Source: Burkholderiaceae bacterium (GTDB lineage: Bacteria; Pseudomonadota; Gammaproteobacteria; Burkholderiales; Burkholderiaceae_A). Taken from it: 64,000 nt of DNA. Positions within the stretch are counted from its first letter, which is position 1, and each line of letters begins with the position of its first letter. The stretch covers positions 310,001 through 374,000 of the forward strand of contig JAGYIP010000008.1 of NCBI GenBank assembly GCA_018402635.1, written 5' to 3'. Both the position numbers and the translations under genes were made by a program. Below, piece by piece: positions 1 to 9,427 of this stretch. The notes beneath the pieces are model-generated. The model ran no database searches. It was not told the DNA's origin and saw nothing but the letters and a program-made list of their open reading frames with translations.

Positions 1-2544
1 GTGCTCACCCGCGTGCAACGCAAGCCCAGGCCTTTGGCCGCTTGCAGCATTACCAGCTTCGCGCAGGCGCGGTTCAGCCAGCTTGGCCTTTGCCCCTTAG
101 CCTTTCAGAAAGAGGTCTGGCAGGCCATGGAGGAAAAGGCCTGCGGGCTGATTCATGCGCCAACCGGCTTTGGTAAGACCTATGCGGTCTGGGCAGGTGT
201 CTTGGGCCAACTTCATAGGGCAGGGGGCAGTAGCAGTGATAGTGGCAGTGGTAGCACTGCAAATGCAGGCCTACAGGTTTTATGGATAACGCCCATGCGG
301 GCCCTTGCCGCAGACACCTTTCAGGCGCTAGGCCGGTTTGCTCCCGAGGGGTTTTCATTAGGGCTGCGAACGGGTGATACCTCGAGCCATGAACGCGCGA
401 AACAAGACCGTCGACCGCCCCAGGGCCTTGTGACCACGCCCGAGAGCCTAAGCCTGATGCTCTCTAAGCCCCAGAGCCTCGCGGTGTTGAGCGCCCTTCG
501 GTTTGTTGTTGTTGACGAATGGCACGAGCTTATTGGCAACAAGCGTGGCAGCCTTTTAGAGCTAAGCCTGGCAGCGCTTGCATCGATTACGGGCAAGACG
601 CTTCAGGTCTGGGGCCTCTCGGCAACCCTTGGAAATCTTGATGAGGCGGCCAGTGTTCTTTGCCACAGCCTTGGCAGTCCAGTAAAAATTTCGGCCTCTG
701 GCAGACAACCGCCTCGAATGAAAACCTTACTGCCTAAGGACCCCATTCGCTTTGCCTGGTCGGGTCATCTTGGCCTCACCATGCTCGAGCCTGTTCTTCA
801 TCAGCTCGAGAAGGCGGCCTCAAGCCTGTTGTTTACCAACACCCGTTCGCAGGCCGAGCTCTGGTATCAGGCCATTCTTCAGGCGCGGCCCGACTGGGCG
901 GGGCAGATGGCCCTGCATCATGGGTCTTTGGATTCAGACACGCGCGCATGGGTGGAAAAGGCCACGGCAGCCGGCGAGCTTCGTGTGGTCGTGGCAACCT
1001 CAAGCCTTGATCTTGGTGTTGACTTCACGCCCGTCGAGCAGGTCTTTCAGGTTGGCAGCCCCAAGGGGGTTGCGCGACTTCTTCAGCGTGCAGGCCGTTC
1101 GGGCCATCAGCCCAAGGGCGTCTCAAGCCTTTACATGGTGCCCACGCATGGCTTTGAAATTCTGGAGTCTTTGGCTGCGCAGCAGGCAATTGATGAGGGA
1201 TTCATTGAGCCGCGCAGGCCTTTGAGGCTGCCCCTTGACGTTCTTGCACAGCACCTTGTCACACGCATTCTGGGCGAGCCAATGACCGAGCAGGCTTTAT
1301 TTACAGAGGTTCGTGAAAGCCATGCATTTAAAGACTTAAGCCTTAAAGATTTTCATTGGACCCTTGAGTTCCTCTCACAAGGCGGCGCATCCTTGAAGGC
1401 CTACCCTGACTTTCATCGCATTCAATGTAATGCGCAGGGTCAATGGCAGATGCAGGATCTGCGACTTGCTCGGCGCCATCGCCAGTCGATCGGCACGATT
1501 GTTTCAGATGCGACTGTGCGGCTTGCATGGCTTTCAGGCGGGGGCCTGGGCCAAGTGGAGGAGTCGTTCATTGGCAGGCTTAAGCCCGGTGACAGCTTTT
1601 TGTTTTCCGGTCGCAGCCTGGAGTTGGTGCGGGTGCGTGATCTCACCGCCTACGTGCGCAAGGCCACCGGAAAGGCAAAGGCGGTTGCTCGCTGGACCGG
1701 TGGAAGCCTTCCTCTGTCGGGCGAGCTTGCCTGCTGCCTTCGCAGTCTTCTTCACGCCTTTGCATTGAACGACTTGGCAAGCCCTTGGCTGCAAACGCCT
1801 GAGGCCATAAGCATGCAGCCCTTGCTGCAGATTCAGGCTGAGCGCTCGGCCATTCCCACCAACAGTCTGTGCCTTGTGGAGCATTTCACTTCAAACGACG
1901 GTGAGCACTGTTTTATTTATCCCTTTGCAGGGCGACAGGTGCATCTTGGGCTTGCCTCGCTGCTAGCCTTTCGACTAACACGCGTTCACGCCACAAGCAT
2001 TTCGTATGCTGCCAATGACTATGGACTTGAGCTGCTTGCGCCCCGTCGTCGCAAGAGCGAGGGGCCGTGGTTACGTACAGTTTTGTCTGAAGAGGGTCTT
2101 CTTGAACTGCTGCAGCTTAAGGACTTATCGAAGGACCTTGTCTCTTTGCTGGGTGAGGGTCTGATCACGCGCCGTCGGTTTCGTGAGATTGCCCGTGTGG
2201 CAGGGCTGCTGGTCATGGGCCTTCCCGGTGCGGGTCGCTCTTCGCGCCAGCTTGCTGTCTCAAGCAATCTTCTTTTTGAGGTCTTCTCGAAGTACGACTC
2301 TGAGAACCTTTTGTTGCAACAAGCCCAGCGCGAGGCCCTTGAGCAGGAGCTTAGTCAGAGCGCGCTTGAGGACCATTTGCAAAGGCTGCTTGAAGGCCAG
2401 TGGCGTCATTGTCAGCTTAGACGGCCAAGCCCGTTCTGCGTGCCACTTATGGTGGAGCGGCTGCGTGAGCAGCTTTCCTCCGAGCGGCTCTCCGACAGGC
2501 TCGCCCGGCTTGCTGAGGAATTTGACGACGAGGCAATGGCCTAA
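1..2544 (+). CDS. Ligase-associated DEXH-box helicase (Lhr-like)
   Basis: Superfamily 2 helicase of the Lhr type, the form found with an ATP-dependent DNA ligase, an exonuclease and PdeM in bacterial DNA-damage-response loci. Visible motifs: Walker A APTGFGKT (about residues 53-60), DEWH (about 172-175), SATLGN, and the motif VI stretch QRAGRSGH. The C-terminal half resembles the long Lhr winged-helix/accessory region. A Ser/Gly-rich low-complexity linker lies at about residues 76-88. The reading frame opens with GTG at the first base of the window, so the true start may lie upstream, but the motif spacing suggests that little is missing. pdeM follows after 7 nt, so the two are probably co-transcribed. 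The family assignment is firm; the in vivo substrate is not known from sequence. Confidence 0.88.
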   Translation: MLTRVQRKPRPLAACSITSFAQARFSQLGLCPLAFQKEVWQAMEEKACGLIHAPTGFGKTYAVWAGVLGQLHRAGGSSSDSGSGSTANAGLQVLWITPMRALAADTFQALGRFAPEGFSLGLRTGDTSSHERAKQDRRPPQGLVTTPESLSLMLSKPQSLAVLSALRFVVVDEWHELIGNKRGSLLELSLAALASITGKTLQVWGLSATLGNLDEAASVLCHSLGSPVKISASGRQPPRMKTLLPKDPIRFAWSGHLGLTMLEPVLHQLEKAASSLLFTNTRSQAELWYQAILQARPDWAGQMALHHGSLDSDTRAWVEKATAAGELRVVVATSSLDLGVDFTPVEQVFQVGSPKGVARLLQRAGRSGHQPKGVSSLYMVPTHGFEILESLAAQQAIDEGFIEPRRPLRLPLDVLAQHLVTRILGEPMTEQALFTEVRESHAFKDLSLKDFHWTLEFLSQGGASLKAYPDFHRIQCNAQGQWQMQDLRLARRHRQSIGTIVSDATVRLAWLSGGGLGQVEESFIGRLKPGDSFLFSGRSLELVRVRDLTAYVRKATGKAKAVARWTGGSLPLSGELACCLRSLLHAFALNDLASPWLQTPEAISMQPLLQIQAERSAIPTNSLCLVEHFTSNDGEHCFIYPFAGRQVHLGLASLLAFRLTRVHATSISYAANDYGLELLAPRRRKSEGPWLRTVLSEEGLLELLQLKDLSKDLVSLLGEGLITRRRFREIARVAGLLVMGLPGAGRSSRQLAVSSNLLFEVFSKYDSENLLLQQAQREALEQELSQSALEDHLQRLLEGQWRHCQLRRPSPFCVPLMVERLREQLSSERLSDRLARLAEEFDDEAMA

Positions 2545-2551
2545 GACTGCA

Positions 2552-3316
2552 ATGAGACCACGCACGAAACGACTTCGACCCCTGGGCCCCGCGGCCACCA
2601 CCTGGTCTTGCCAGGGCCTTGGTGAGGCCATTGTTCTTACGGCGCAGGGCGCCATGGTCTTTCCGCAGCGAGGCCTTGCCATGGTGGCCGATCTTCATCT
2701 TGGTAAGACACAGACCTTTCGTCACCATGGCCTGGCCGTTCCCGAGGGCAGCGATGACGAGACCCTTGAAAAACTTCAGGCCGTGCTTTTGTCCTGGCCG
2801 ATTCATCAGCTGGTTATTCTGGGTGATCTTATCCATCACCAAGTGGCTGTCGATGGCGATGGACGTCTGCTTGAAAAGCTAAAGGGTCTTCGTCGACGCT
2901 GGCCCAAGCTAGCCTTTCATCTTGTCCTCGGTAACCACGACCGCGCGCTTGCGCCCTGCCGTGAGGGGCCACTGGCGCAAGATCTTGTTGCGGCGCTCGA
3001 CCTTCAACGCCATTCGAAGGCCTATGTTGAAAAGGGGCTTAGGGGCTATCACGACCTGTCTGATGCCACGGGCCTTGAGTTAGAAGGCAATGAGGACGAG
3101 CCCCTGCCATGGAAGGTTTCAGGCCATCTGCATCCGGCTGTTCGCCTGCGTCTTGGGCCTGGCCAGTGGCAACGACTTGCCTGTTTCACCCGCGCGGGCA
3201 GGCATTGGATGCTGCCGGCCTTCGGCGCCTTTACGGGTGGCTTTGATATTCAACCGGCTGACTACGACGAGATTGTGGGCCTGGTGCAAGGCCAGCTGCT
3301 GGGCCTTGGCGAGTGA
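2552..3316 (+). CDS. pdeM: Ligase-associated endonuclease PdeM (metallophosphoesterase)
   Basis: Calcineurin-like metallophosphoesterase of the PdeM family, 254 aa. The metal-binding blocks are in order: DLHLGKTQTFRHHG (from about residue 47), LGDLIHH, LGNHD and SGHLHP. ATG 2552 is chosen because it is 7 nt after the helicase stop and gives an N-terminus of normal family length; the same frame stays open upstream but only as a shadow inside the helicase gene. Adjacency to the Lhr-like helicase is the standard arrangement for this repair set. The role as a repair nuclease is inferred from the family and neighbours. The stop codon lies inside a 7-bp tandem repeat that also covers the end of aapP. 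Confidence 0.85.
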   Translation: MRPRTKRLRPLGPAATTWSCQGLGEAIVLTAQGAMVFPQRGLAMVADLHLGKTQTFRHHGLAVPEGSDDETLEKLQAVLLSWPIHQLVILGDLIHHQVAVDGDGRLLEKLKGLRRRWPKLAFHLVLGNHDRALAPCREGPLAQDLVAALDLQRHSKAYVEKGLRGYHDLSDATGLELEGNEDEPLPWKVSGHLHPAVRLRLGPGQWQRLACFTRAGRHWMLPAFGAFTGGFDIQPADYDEIVGLVQGQLLGLGE

Positions 3317-3352
3317 CGAGTGACGAGTAGCGAGTAGCGAGTGACTAGTGGC
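3311..3352. repeat. 7-bp tandem repeat at a convergent gene junction
   Basis: Six consecutive 7-mers: GAGTGAC twice, GAGTAGC twice, GAGTGAC once, then the degenerate TAGTGGC. The array holds the pdeM stop (3314-3316) and, on the other strand, the aapP stop (3345-3347). No terminator hairpin is obvious between the two genes. Confidence 0.8.
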
Positions 3353-4079
3353 TAAGAATCTTGCTTAAGAAGTCGATGGCACGCGGGTGTTTAGGCGCGC
3401 CAAAGAACTCCTCGGGAGGCGCCTGCTCAACAATTTTTCCTGCGTCCATGAAAATAACGCGGTCGGCCACCTCGCGGGCAAAGCCCATCTCGTGGGTGAC
3501 ACAGATCATGGTTGTGCCTTGCTCGGCAAGGCTCACCATGACGTCAAGAACCTCCTTCACCATTTCCGGGTCAAGTGAGCTTGTGGGCTCATCAAACAGC
3601 AGCACATCGGGCTTCATGCACAAGGCCCTTGCGATGGCAACCCGCTGTTGTTGGCCGCCCGAGAGCTGACCGGGGTATTTCTCGGCCTGCTCGGCAATCT
3701 TGACTCGTTCGAGCTGAACCATGGCCTCGCCTTTGGCCTGGTCTTCGGGCACGCCGCTTACCCGAATGGGCGCAAGCGTGAGGTTCTCAAGCACTGAGAT
3801 ATGCGGGAATAAGTTAAAACTCTGAAAGACCATGCCCACATGAGTGCGCACCTGATACGTGGACTTTATATCACCGGTGAGCTCGGTTCCTGCCACCGTG
3901 ATGCGACCCTTTTGATACGGCTCAAGGGCGTTGACACAACGAATAAGGGTTGACTTACCACTTCCCGAGGGGCCGCAGACCACAATTTTTTCGCCGTTAC
4001 TTACCTCAAGGTCGATGTTGCTTAAGACCTGGAAGCTGCCAAACCACTTCGAGACATTCTGAAATTCAATCATGGCCAT
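3345..4079 (-). CDS. aapP: Amino-acid ABC transporter ATPase AapP
   Basis: ATP-binding subunit (244 aa) of a polar/general L-amino-acid importer. It shows Walker [10 protein letters not shown], a Q-loop, signature LSGGQQQR, Walker [14 protein letters not shown] and a switch His (VTHEMGF). Length and motifs match GlnQ/AapP proteins. It is last in the minus-strand order aapJ-aapQ-aapM-aapP, 15 nt after aapM. It acts on the cytoplasmic face of the inner membrane as a dimer driving AapQ/AapM. Substrate range is inferred from the Aap-type permeases, not readable from the ATPase. Confidence 0.9.
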   Translation of the reverse strand: MAMIEFQNVSKWFGSFQVLSNIDLEVSNGEKIVVCGPSGSGKSTLIRCVNALEPYQKGRITVAGTELTGDIKSTYQVRTHVGMVFQSFNLFPHISVLENLTLAPIRVSGVPEDQAKGEAMVQLERVKIAEQAEKYPGQLSGGQQQRVAIARALCMKPDVLLFDEPTSSLDPEMVKEVLDVMVSLAEQGTTMICVTHEMGFAREVADRVIFMDAGKIVEQAPPEEFFGAPKHPRAIDFLSKILSH

Positions 4080-4094
4080 GGTGCGTGAACTCCT

Positions 4095-5132
4095 TTAACG
4101 TCGAGCGACGGCAAAGTCGCGTTCGAGCCCACGGGCATAGCTGCTCATGGCGCTGCAAAAGACCCAATAAATGAGGGCTACAAAAATAAACCCTTCAACG
4201 TAGAAGGCCCTCCACTCGGGGTCACCAAGGGCAAGGCGAAGGCTTCCAAAGAGCTCGTACATACTGACGATCGTCACCAGCGATGTGTCCTTAAAGATGG
4301 CGATGAAGCTATTGACCAAGGGCGGGACAACAACGCGGAAGGCCTGGGGCAAGACAATACGCGTCTGAATAAGCCAATAGCCCATGCCAAGCGCCTGCGC
4401 CGCTTCAATCTGGCCCTTAGGCACGCTGTTAATGCCACCACGAATCACTTCGGCCTGATAGGCCGCACTAAAAAGAATAATGCCCGCGGCAACCCGAAGA
4501 AGGACGTCGGGGTTGGTGCCGCTTGGCATGAATAAGGGAAACATAAAGCTTGCCATGAAGAGCACGGTAATTAACGGAACACCGCGAATAATCTCGATGA
4601 AGCCCGTGCAGACCGTGCGAATAAAGGGGAGGTCTGAGGTTCGGCCCAGGGCAAGCAAGACGGCAAGCGGAAGCGAGAGAATGTTGCCAAGAATGGCAAG
4701 CAAAAGGGTGAGGGAAAGGCCACCAAGCCGCTCGGTTGGCACATGGCTTAAGCCAGCAAAGCCTCCCACCATAAGGGCCACAGAGCCCGTGAGTACGAGG
4801 CCGGCAACAATAAAGGTTGAGGGCCTCCAGATCTGGCGCTGGCTAATGGCAATGCAGGCCCCAACCATCAGAATGCTTGCAACCACGGGCCTCCAGGCCT
4901 CTTCAAAAGGGTAGCGGCCAAAAATAATTAGTTTCCACTTCTCACCCACCACGCCCCAGCAGGCCCCTTCACCACGGGCCTCTCGACAGGCATTCAGGTC
5001 GACTGCAAAGACGGCGTTAAAAAGCCCCCAGGGCAAAAGCTCGCTGGCTAGCCATGCAAAGAAAATGAGAAGGCTCACCGTAATGGCGGAGTTGAGCCTG
5101 CCATTGAAAAGCGCCTTGAAGCTCTCGGACAT
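4095..5132 (-). CDS. aapM: Amino-acid ABC transporter permease AapM
   Basis: Inner-membrane permease, 345 aa, with an N-terminal hydrophobic segment, a periplasmic stretch containing two cysteines (NACREARGEGACWG), and a C-terminal HisM-type transmembrane domain. The EAA coupling loop reads EAAQALGMGYW...IVLPQAFRVVVPP. Its start is 1 nt after the aapQ stop, so the two permeases are probably translationally coupled and form a heterodimer. The extended N-terminus is typical of AapM compared with short GlnP-like permeases. Confidence 0.88.
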   Translation of the reverse strand: MSESFKALFNGRLNSAITVSLLIFFAWLASELLPWGLFNAVFAVDLNACREARGEGACWGVVGEKWKLIIFGRYPFEEAWRPVVASILMVGACIAISQRQIWRPSTFIVAGLVLTGSVALMVGGFAGLSHVPTERLGGLSLTLLLAILGNILSLPLAVLLALGRTSDLPFIRTVCTGFIEIIRGVPLITVLFMASFMFPLFMPSGTNPDVLLRVAAGIILFSAAYQAEVIRGGINSVPKGQIEAAQALGMGYWLIQTRIVLPQAFRVVVPPLVNSFIAIFKDTSLVTIVSMYELFGSLRLALGDPEWRAFYVEGFIFVALIYWVFCSAMSSYARGLERDFAVARR

Positions 5133-5133
5133 C

Positions 5134-6105
5134 CTAGCGCTCCTTCAGGCGAGTGGCCTGCTCGAACCGGTTCATGAGAAACGAGGTGAGTAGAGACAGG
5201 CTTAGGTAGACCGCCATGATGATGGAGATGGCCTCAACGGCGCGGCCCGACTGGTTCAGTGTGGTGGTGGCAATGCTCACCAGATCGGGGTAGCCAATGG
5301 CAATGGCAAGGCTGCTGTTCTTTGTAAGGTTGAGGTACTGGTTGGTGGTGGGCGGAATAATGACCCGAAAGGCCTGGGGCAGAACAATGAGCCTAAGCTG
5401 CTGCCAGCGGGTAAAACCCAGGGCCGCTGCCGCCTCGGTCTGGCCTTTGGGCACCGCGAGAATGCCTGCTCGAATAATTTCCGCAATAAAGGCGCTGGTG
5501 TAGATGGACAGGCCAAACAGCAGGGCCATGAACTCGGGCGAGAGCGCCGCGCCGCCCGTAAGTCCGAAGGCGCCCATCTCGGGGTACTCCAGGGAAGGAA
5601 ATTCGCCCGCAAGGAACCAGGGAAACTGCAGCCCGTTCTTGCTTAAGAAAACCTGGGGAAGAAGCTGGGCGGGCGTCTCGGTGTCGGGAAGAATCACTGC
5701 CAGGGTGAGGTACCAGAAAATAAGCTGAAGCAGCAGGGGCACATTGCGGATGAACTCAACGAACTGTCGGCAGAGCCAGACCAACAAGGGGTTGGGTGAA
5801 AGGCTTCCCACAGCAACCAAAAGACCGAGCAGGCTTGCAACAATAATTCCAATAATGGCCACCCGCAGGGTGTTTAGAAACCCAACAACAAAGGCCCGTA
5901 GGTAGCTGCTGTCCGACTCGTAGGCAATGGCACGCTCGGCAATGTCAAAGCCTGCCGGGCCAAGCAAGAAGTCGTAGCCGAAATCAATGCCCCGTTGGGC
6001 AAGGTTGGCGTTTAAGTTTCCAACAAGAATCCAGAGCCCCACTGCAAGCACGGCAAAAAGCAAGGCCTGCCAGACCATGGCGCGAAACTTCGGCTGGTTC
6101 AACAC
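5134..6105 (-). CDS. aapQ: Amino-acid ABC transporter permease AapQ
   Basis: Partner permease of AapM, 323 aa. It has an N-terminal membrane segment, a long periplasmic loop, a large insertion between membrane helices (about residues 145-190) as in AapQ proteins, and the EAA loop EAAAALGFTRWQQLRLIVLPQAF. The start codon is GTG (6105). It is separated from aapJ by 157 nt containing a strong hairpin, so its expression is probably lower than that of the binding protein. Confidence 0.87.
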   Translation of the reverse strand: MLNQPKFRAMVWQALLFAVLAVGLWILVGNLNANLAQRGIDFGYDFLLGPAGFDIAERAIAYESDSSYLRAFVVGFLNTLRVAIIGIIVASLLGLLVAVGSLSPNPLLVWLCRQFVEFIRNVPLLLQLIFWYLTLAVILPDTETPAQLLPQVFLSKNGLQFPWFLAGEFPSLEYPEMGAFGLTGGAALSPEFMALLFGLSIYTSAFIAEIIRAGILAVPKGQTEAAAALGFTRWQQLRLIVLPQAFRVIIPPTTNQYLNLTKNSSLAIAIGYPDLVSIATTTLNQSGRAVEAISIIMAVYLSLSLLTSFLMNRFEQATRLKER

Positions 6106-6184
6106 AAGTAACTGACCAAGCTAGGACCGGACATGAAAGGCTGCCTTCTCTGGGGTTTCAACAGCCAAGCAAAAAGCCTGGAAT

Positions 6185-6216
6185 CACTGCCCGATCTCTG
6201 GAGAGACCGGGCAGTG
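6185..6216 (-). promoter_or_regulatory. Intercistronic hairpin between aapJ and aapQ
   Basis: Perfect 9-bp outer stem (CACTGCCCG with CGGGCAGTG), one A/C mismatch, then an inner TCTC/GAGA stem and a 4-nt loop. It is not followed by a clean U-tract on the minus strand, so it looks more like a 3'-end-stabilising or partial-termination element that would keep aapJ mRNA above that of the permeases. Confidence 0.6.
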
Positions 6217-6262
6217 TTGCCGAGTGCGAAAGGCTCGCGCTCGGCGCTTGGACCCGACTCAA

Positions 6263-7291
6263 CTAGCGGATGGGTGGAACGTACTGCAGACCGCCATTGG
6301 TCCAGAGGGCGTTCTGGCCACGGTCAAGCTTCAAGGGCGTGTTTTTACCAACATGGCGCTCAAAGACCTCGCCATAGTTTCCAACCTGTTTGATGACCCG
6401 GTAGGCCCACTGGGCATCGGTTCCTACAGCCTTACCGAAGTCATTGTTGCCCTGGCCAAGAAGCCGCTGAACCTCAGGCGTGGTGTCTGCCTTTTTCTGA
6501 TCCACGTTGGCCGATGTAATGCCAAGCTCTTCGGCCGAAACCATTGCGAAATGCACCCAGGTCACGAGCTTGGACCAGGCCTCGTCGCCCTGGCGGGTGA
6601 CTGGGCCCAGGGGTTCTTTGCTAATGATCTCGGGAAGAATAATGTGGTCGCCGGGGTTCTTGGTGTCATTCGCACGAATGGCCGCAAGCTGGGATGCATC
6701 CGAGGTAAGCACCTTGCATCGTCCTTCGTTGTAGGCTGCGACCACCACCTTGTTGTCCTCGGAGACAACGGGCTTGTAGGTCATTTTGTTTGACTTGAAA
6801 TAGTCGGCCAGGTTCTTCTCGGTTGTGGTGCCGCTCTGAACACAAATGGTGGCGCCCTTGAGCTGCTTGGCTGATTTAACCTTCAGGCTCTTGGGAACCA
6901 AGAAGCCCTGGCCATCAAAGAAGTTGGTGGCGCCAAAGGTTGTGCCGAGCTGGGTGTCGCGACTCATGGTCCAGGTTGTGTTTCGAGCCAGCATGTCGAT
7001 CTCGCCGGACTGCAGGGCGGTGAACCGCTGGGCAGCGTTAAGGGGAACGTAACGAACCTTATTGGCATCGCCAAGGGCCGCCGCGGCCACGGCGCGGCAG
7101 TAGTCAATGTCAAAGCCCACCCATTTTCCGTCACTGCCGGCAATACCGAAGCCGCCGAGACCGGCATTGACTCCACAGGAAAGCTCCCCTTTCGCCTTGA
7201 TGGCGTCAAGGGTTTTATTGGCAAAGGCGGGCGAGGCGGCAACGGCAAGCCCCATGCAAAGGCTAAGCCCGAGTAGGCGAGGTGTGACCAT
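6263..7291 (-). CDS. aapJ: Amino-acid ABC transporter substrate-binding protein AapJ
   Basis: Periplasmic solute-binding protein, 342 aa, family 3 (SBP_bac_3). A Sec signal peptide is clear: a hydrophobic core ending at ASPAFA, with likely cleavage before NKTLDAIKAKG. Landmarks include SCGVNAGLGGFG, KWVGFDIDYCRAVAAA, an ALQSGEIDMLARN stretch and CVQSGTTTEKNLADYF. The start has a TAGGAG ribosome site 8 nt upstream. It is first gene of the aap operon; 110 nt separate it from the upstream exporter gene and should hold its promoter, though no strong -35/-10 pair stands out. Confidence 0.9.
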   Translation of the reverse strand: MVTPRLLGLSLCMGLAVAASPAFANKTLDAIKAKGELSCGVNAGLGGFGIAGSDGKWVGFDIDYCRAVAAAALGDANKVRYVPLNAAQRFTALQSGEIDMLARNTTWTMSRDTQLGTTFGATNFFDGQGFLVPKSLKVKSAKQLKGATICVQSGTTTEKNLADYFKSNKMTYKPVVSEDNKVVVAAYNEGRCKVLTSDASQLAAIRANDTKNPGDHIILPEIISKEPLGPVTRQGDEAWSKLVTWVHFAMVSAEELGITSANVDQKKADTTPEVQRLLGQGNNDFGKAVGTDAQWAYRVIKQVGNYGEVFERHVGKNTPLKLDRGQNALWTNGGLQYVPPIR

Positions 7292-7401
7292 GGTTTTGAA
7301 CTCCTAAGAAAGTTATTAAACAGTAGATTTAATCCACCATAGAAGTGTGCCTGAGCAGCGGGCCGCCTGGGCCTTTAACAGCGGCGAACTCAGGGTAAGT
7401 C

Positions 7402-9306
7402 CTAGTCGGGCTGGGCGGTTATGCCCGAACCTGGTGCAGCAGTGCCCTGAACTGCCTTGTTGGCCTCGCGTGCCTGCAATTCCCAAAGCTGAAAGTACCG
7501 TCCTTTCAGGCCAAGCAGGTGGTCGTGACTGCCTTTTTCAACAAGCCTGCCGTCCTCAAGCACCATGATGGTGTTGGCATGGCGAATGGTGGAGAGGCGA
7601 TGGGCGATGATGATGCTTGTTCGGCCCTTGGAGACTTCTTCGATTTCTTTCTGAATGGCCCGCTCAGATTCGGAGTCAAGCGCAGAGGTTGCCTCATCAA
7701 AAATAAGAATGGCAGGTTTCTTAAGCATGGCGCGGGCAATGGCAACCCTTTGTTTCTCGCCGCCAGAAAGCTTTAAGCCTCGCTCGCCCACCATGGTGTT
7801 GAGGCCGTCGGGAAGCCGCTGCACCAGGGATTCAAGCCGTGAGGCAGCAATGGCCTGCCAGAGCTCCTCCTCGCTGGCATCGGGCTTGCCGTAACGAATG
7901 TTGTAGGCCAGGCTGTCGTTGAAAAGCACGGTGTCCTGCGGGACGATTCCAATAACTCTACGTAATGAATCTTGTTGTACGAGACGAATGTCTTGGTCAT
8001 CAATGCAGATTCGGCCTGACTGGGTGTCATAAAACCTATAAAGCAGCCGAGCCAAGGTGCTCTTGCCGGCCCCCGACGAGCCAACCACAGCAACGGTCTG
8101 ACCAGGCTCAATCTCAAGATCAAGGTCTTTCAGAATGGGTCGCCGCGGGTCGTAGGCAAAGCCCACTTTTTTGAAATGAATGCCACCCTTTGTGACCACC
8201 AGGGCAGGCGCTCCGGGTGGATCGGCCACCTCTTGGTTCTGGGCCATGAGCCCAAAGAGCCTTTCCATGTCGGCAACACTCTGCTTAATTTCTCGGTAGA
8301 GCACCCCAAGAAAATTCAGTGGAACGTACAACTGAATAAGAAAGGCATTGACAAGCACCAGGTCGCCAATGGTCATGTGACCCTGCTCCACGCCAACCAC
8401 TGCCTGCCAGAGCATAAGGCTTGCGGCGGTGGCAATAATGCACGCCTGACCAATGTTAAGAACCGACAACGAGGCCTGGCTTTTAATAGCAGCCTCCTGC
8501 CAGCTTGCAAGGCTGCGGTCGTAGCGCTGCGCCTCAAAGGCCTCGTTGTTGAAATACTTCACCGTCTCGTAATTCAGCAGCGAGTCAATGGCTCGGGCGT
8601 TGGCGCGCGAATCGAGTTCGTTCATCTCGCGACGAAAGTGGGTTCGCCATTCGGTTACTAAAAAGGTGAAGGCCACATAAGCAAAGAGCGCCCCCAGGGT
8701 AATGAGGGCAAAGGCGGGTGGATAAAACCAGCCAAGCCATGCGGCAACAAGCAGCACTTCGACGGCAGTGGGCACGATGCTGTAGAGGGTGAAGTTAACA
8801 AGCGTGCCAACGCCTCGGGTTCCGCGTTCAATGTCCCGGGTAAGCCCTCCGGTCTGGCGTTCAAGGTGAAACCTTAAAGAGAGCCGATGCAGGTGTTCAA
8901 AGACCTGTCGGCTAATGTCGCGCACTGCACCCTGAGTCACCCTTGCAAAAATAAGCTCACGAAGCTCGGTTAGGCCAGTGGAGGCTAGGCGTATAAGGCC
9001 ATAGCCTGCAATAAGCCCAACCGACACCCCAATGACCGCCGAGCCCGGGGTAAGGCCGTCCACAATTTCCTTAAGTAAAACTGGAATGCCAATGTTGGCC
9101 ACCTTGGCGCTCACCATGGCCGCAAGCGCAAGGCCCATGCGCAGCTTGTATTTCAGAAGATAGGGCAGCAGCTTACGAATGACAGGCCAGCTTCCCCGCG
9201 GACCGGCCGTGATTGACTCTGCGGTCGGGCCCCTTGGTCCCGTTGAGTCTGTTGGGTCTGCTGCGTCTGGGCTGGCGAGTGGAGCGGTTGAGGCGTGGTG
9301 GCGCAC
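7402..9306 (-). CDS. ATM1-type ABC exporter (permease-ATPase fusion)
   Basis: Half-transporter of 634 aa: six-helix membrane domain at about residues 50-345, then a nucleotide-binding domain with Walker A GSSGAGKST, signature LSGGEKQR, Walker B ILIFDEATSALDSESE and switch His IIAHRLST. It resembles the Atm1/HMT1 group that exports glutathione-linked or metal-related compounds; the cargo here cannot be read from sequence. The start is GTG 9306; the first ~35 residues are a low-complexity, Pro/Thr/Asp-rich tail partly made of 9-bp repeats, so a later start is possible. It is divergent from ttuC. Confidence 0.85.
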   Translation of the reverse strand: MRHHASTAPLASPDAADPTDSTGPRGPTAESITAGPRGSWPVIRKLLPYLLKYKLRMGLALAAMVSAKVANIGIPVLLKEIVDGLTPGSAVIGVSVGLIAGYGLIRLASTGLTELRELIFARVTQGAVRDISRQVFEHLHRLSLRFHLERQTGGLTRDIERGTRGVGTLVNFTLYSIVPTAVEVLLVAAWLGWFYPPAFALITLGALFAYVAFTFLVTEWRTHFRREMNELDSRANARAIDSLLNYETVKYFNNEAFEAQRYDRSLASWQEAAIKSQASLSVLNIGQACIIATAASLMLWQAVVGVEQGHMTIGDLVLVNAFLIQLYVPLNFLGVLYREIKQSVADMERLFGLMAQNQEVADPPGAPALVVTKGGIHFKKVGFAYDPRRPILKDLDLEIEPGQTVAVVGSSGAGKSTLARLLYRFYDTQSGRICIDDQDIRLVQQDSLRRVIGIVPQDTVLFNDSLAYNIRYGKPDASEEELWQAIAASRLESLVQRLPDGLNTMVGERGLKLSGGEKQRVAIARAMLKKPAILIFDEATSALDSESERAIQKEIEEVSKGRTSIIIAHRLSTIRHANTIMVLEDGRLVEKGSHDHLLGLKGRYFQLWELQAREANKAVQGTAAPGSGITAQPD

Positions 9307-9427
9307 GAGAACTGGTTATCCTTATCTTTATCGTTGGCTTTTAACAATGGGTGGGTTGCAGCAGTCGATGTCAGGCAACGCCCCTCATTATGGTGGTTTC
9401 AATTGATCTCAAGAAAGGCGGCTCGTA

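Noticed and set aside
9397-9416. Possible operator upstream of ttuC (TTTC...TTGATCTCAA...GAAA)
   Set aside because: Symmetry is short and imperfect and it overlaps the ribosome-binding zone; too weak to annotate.
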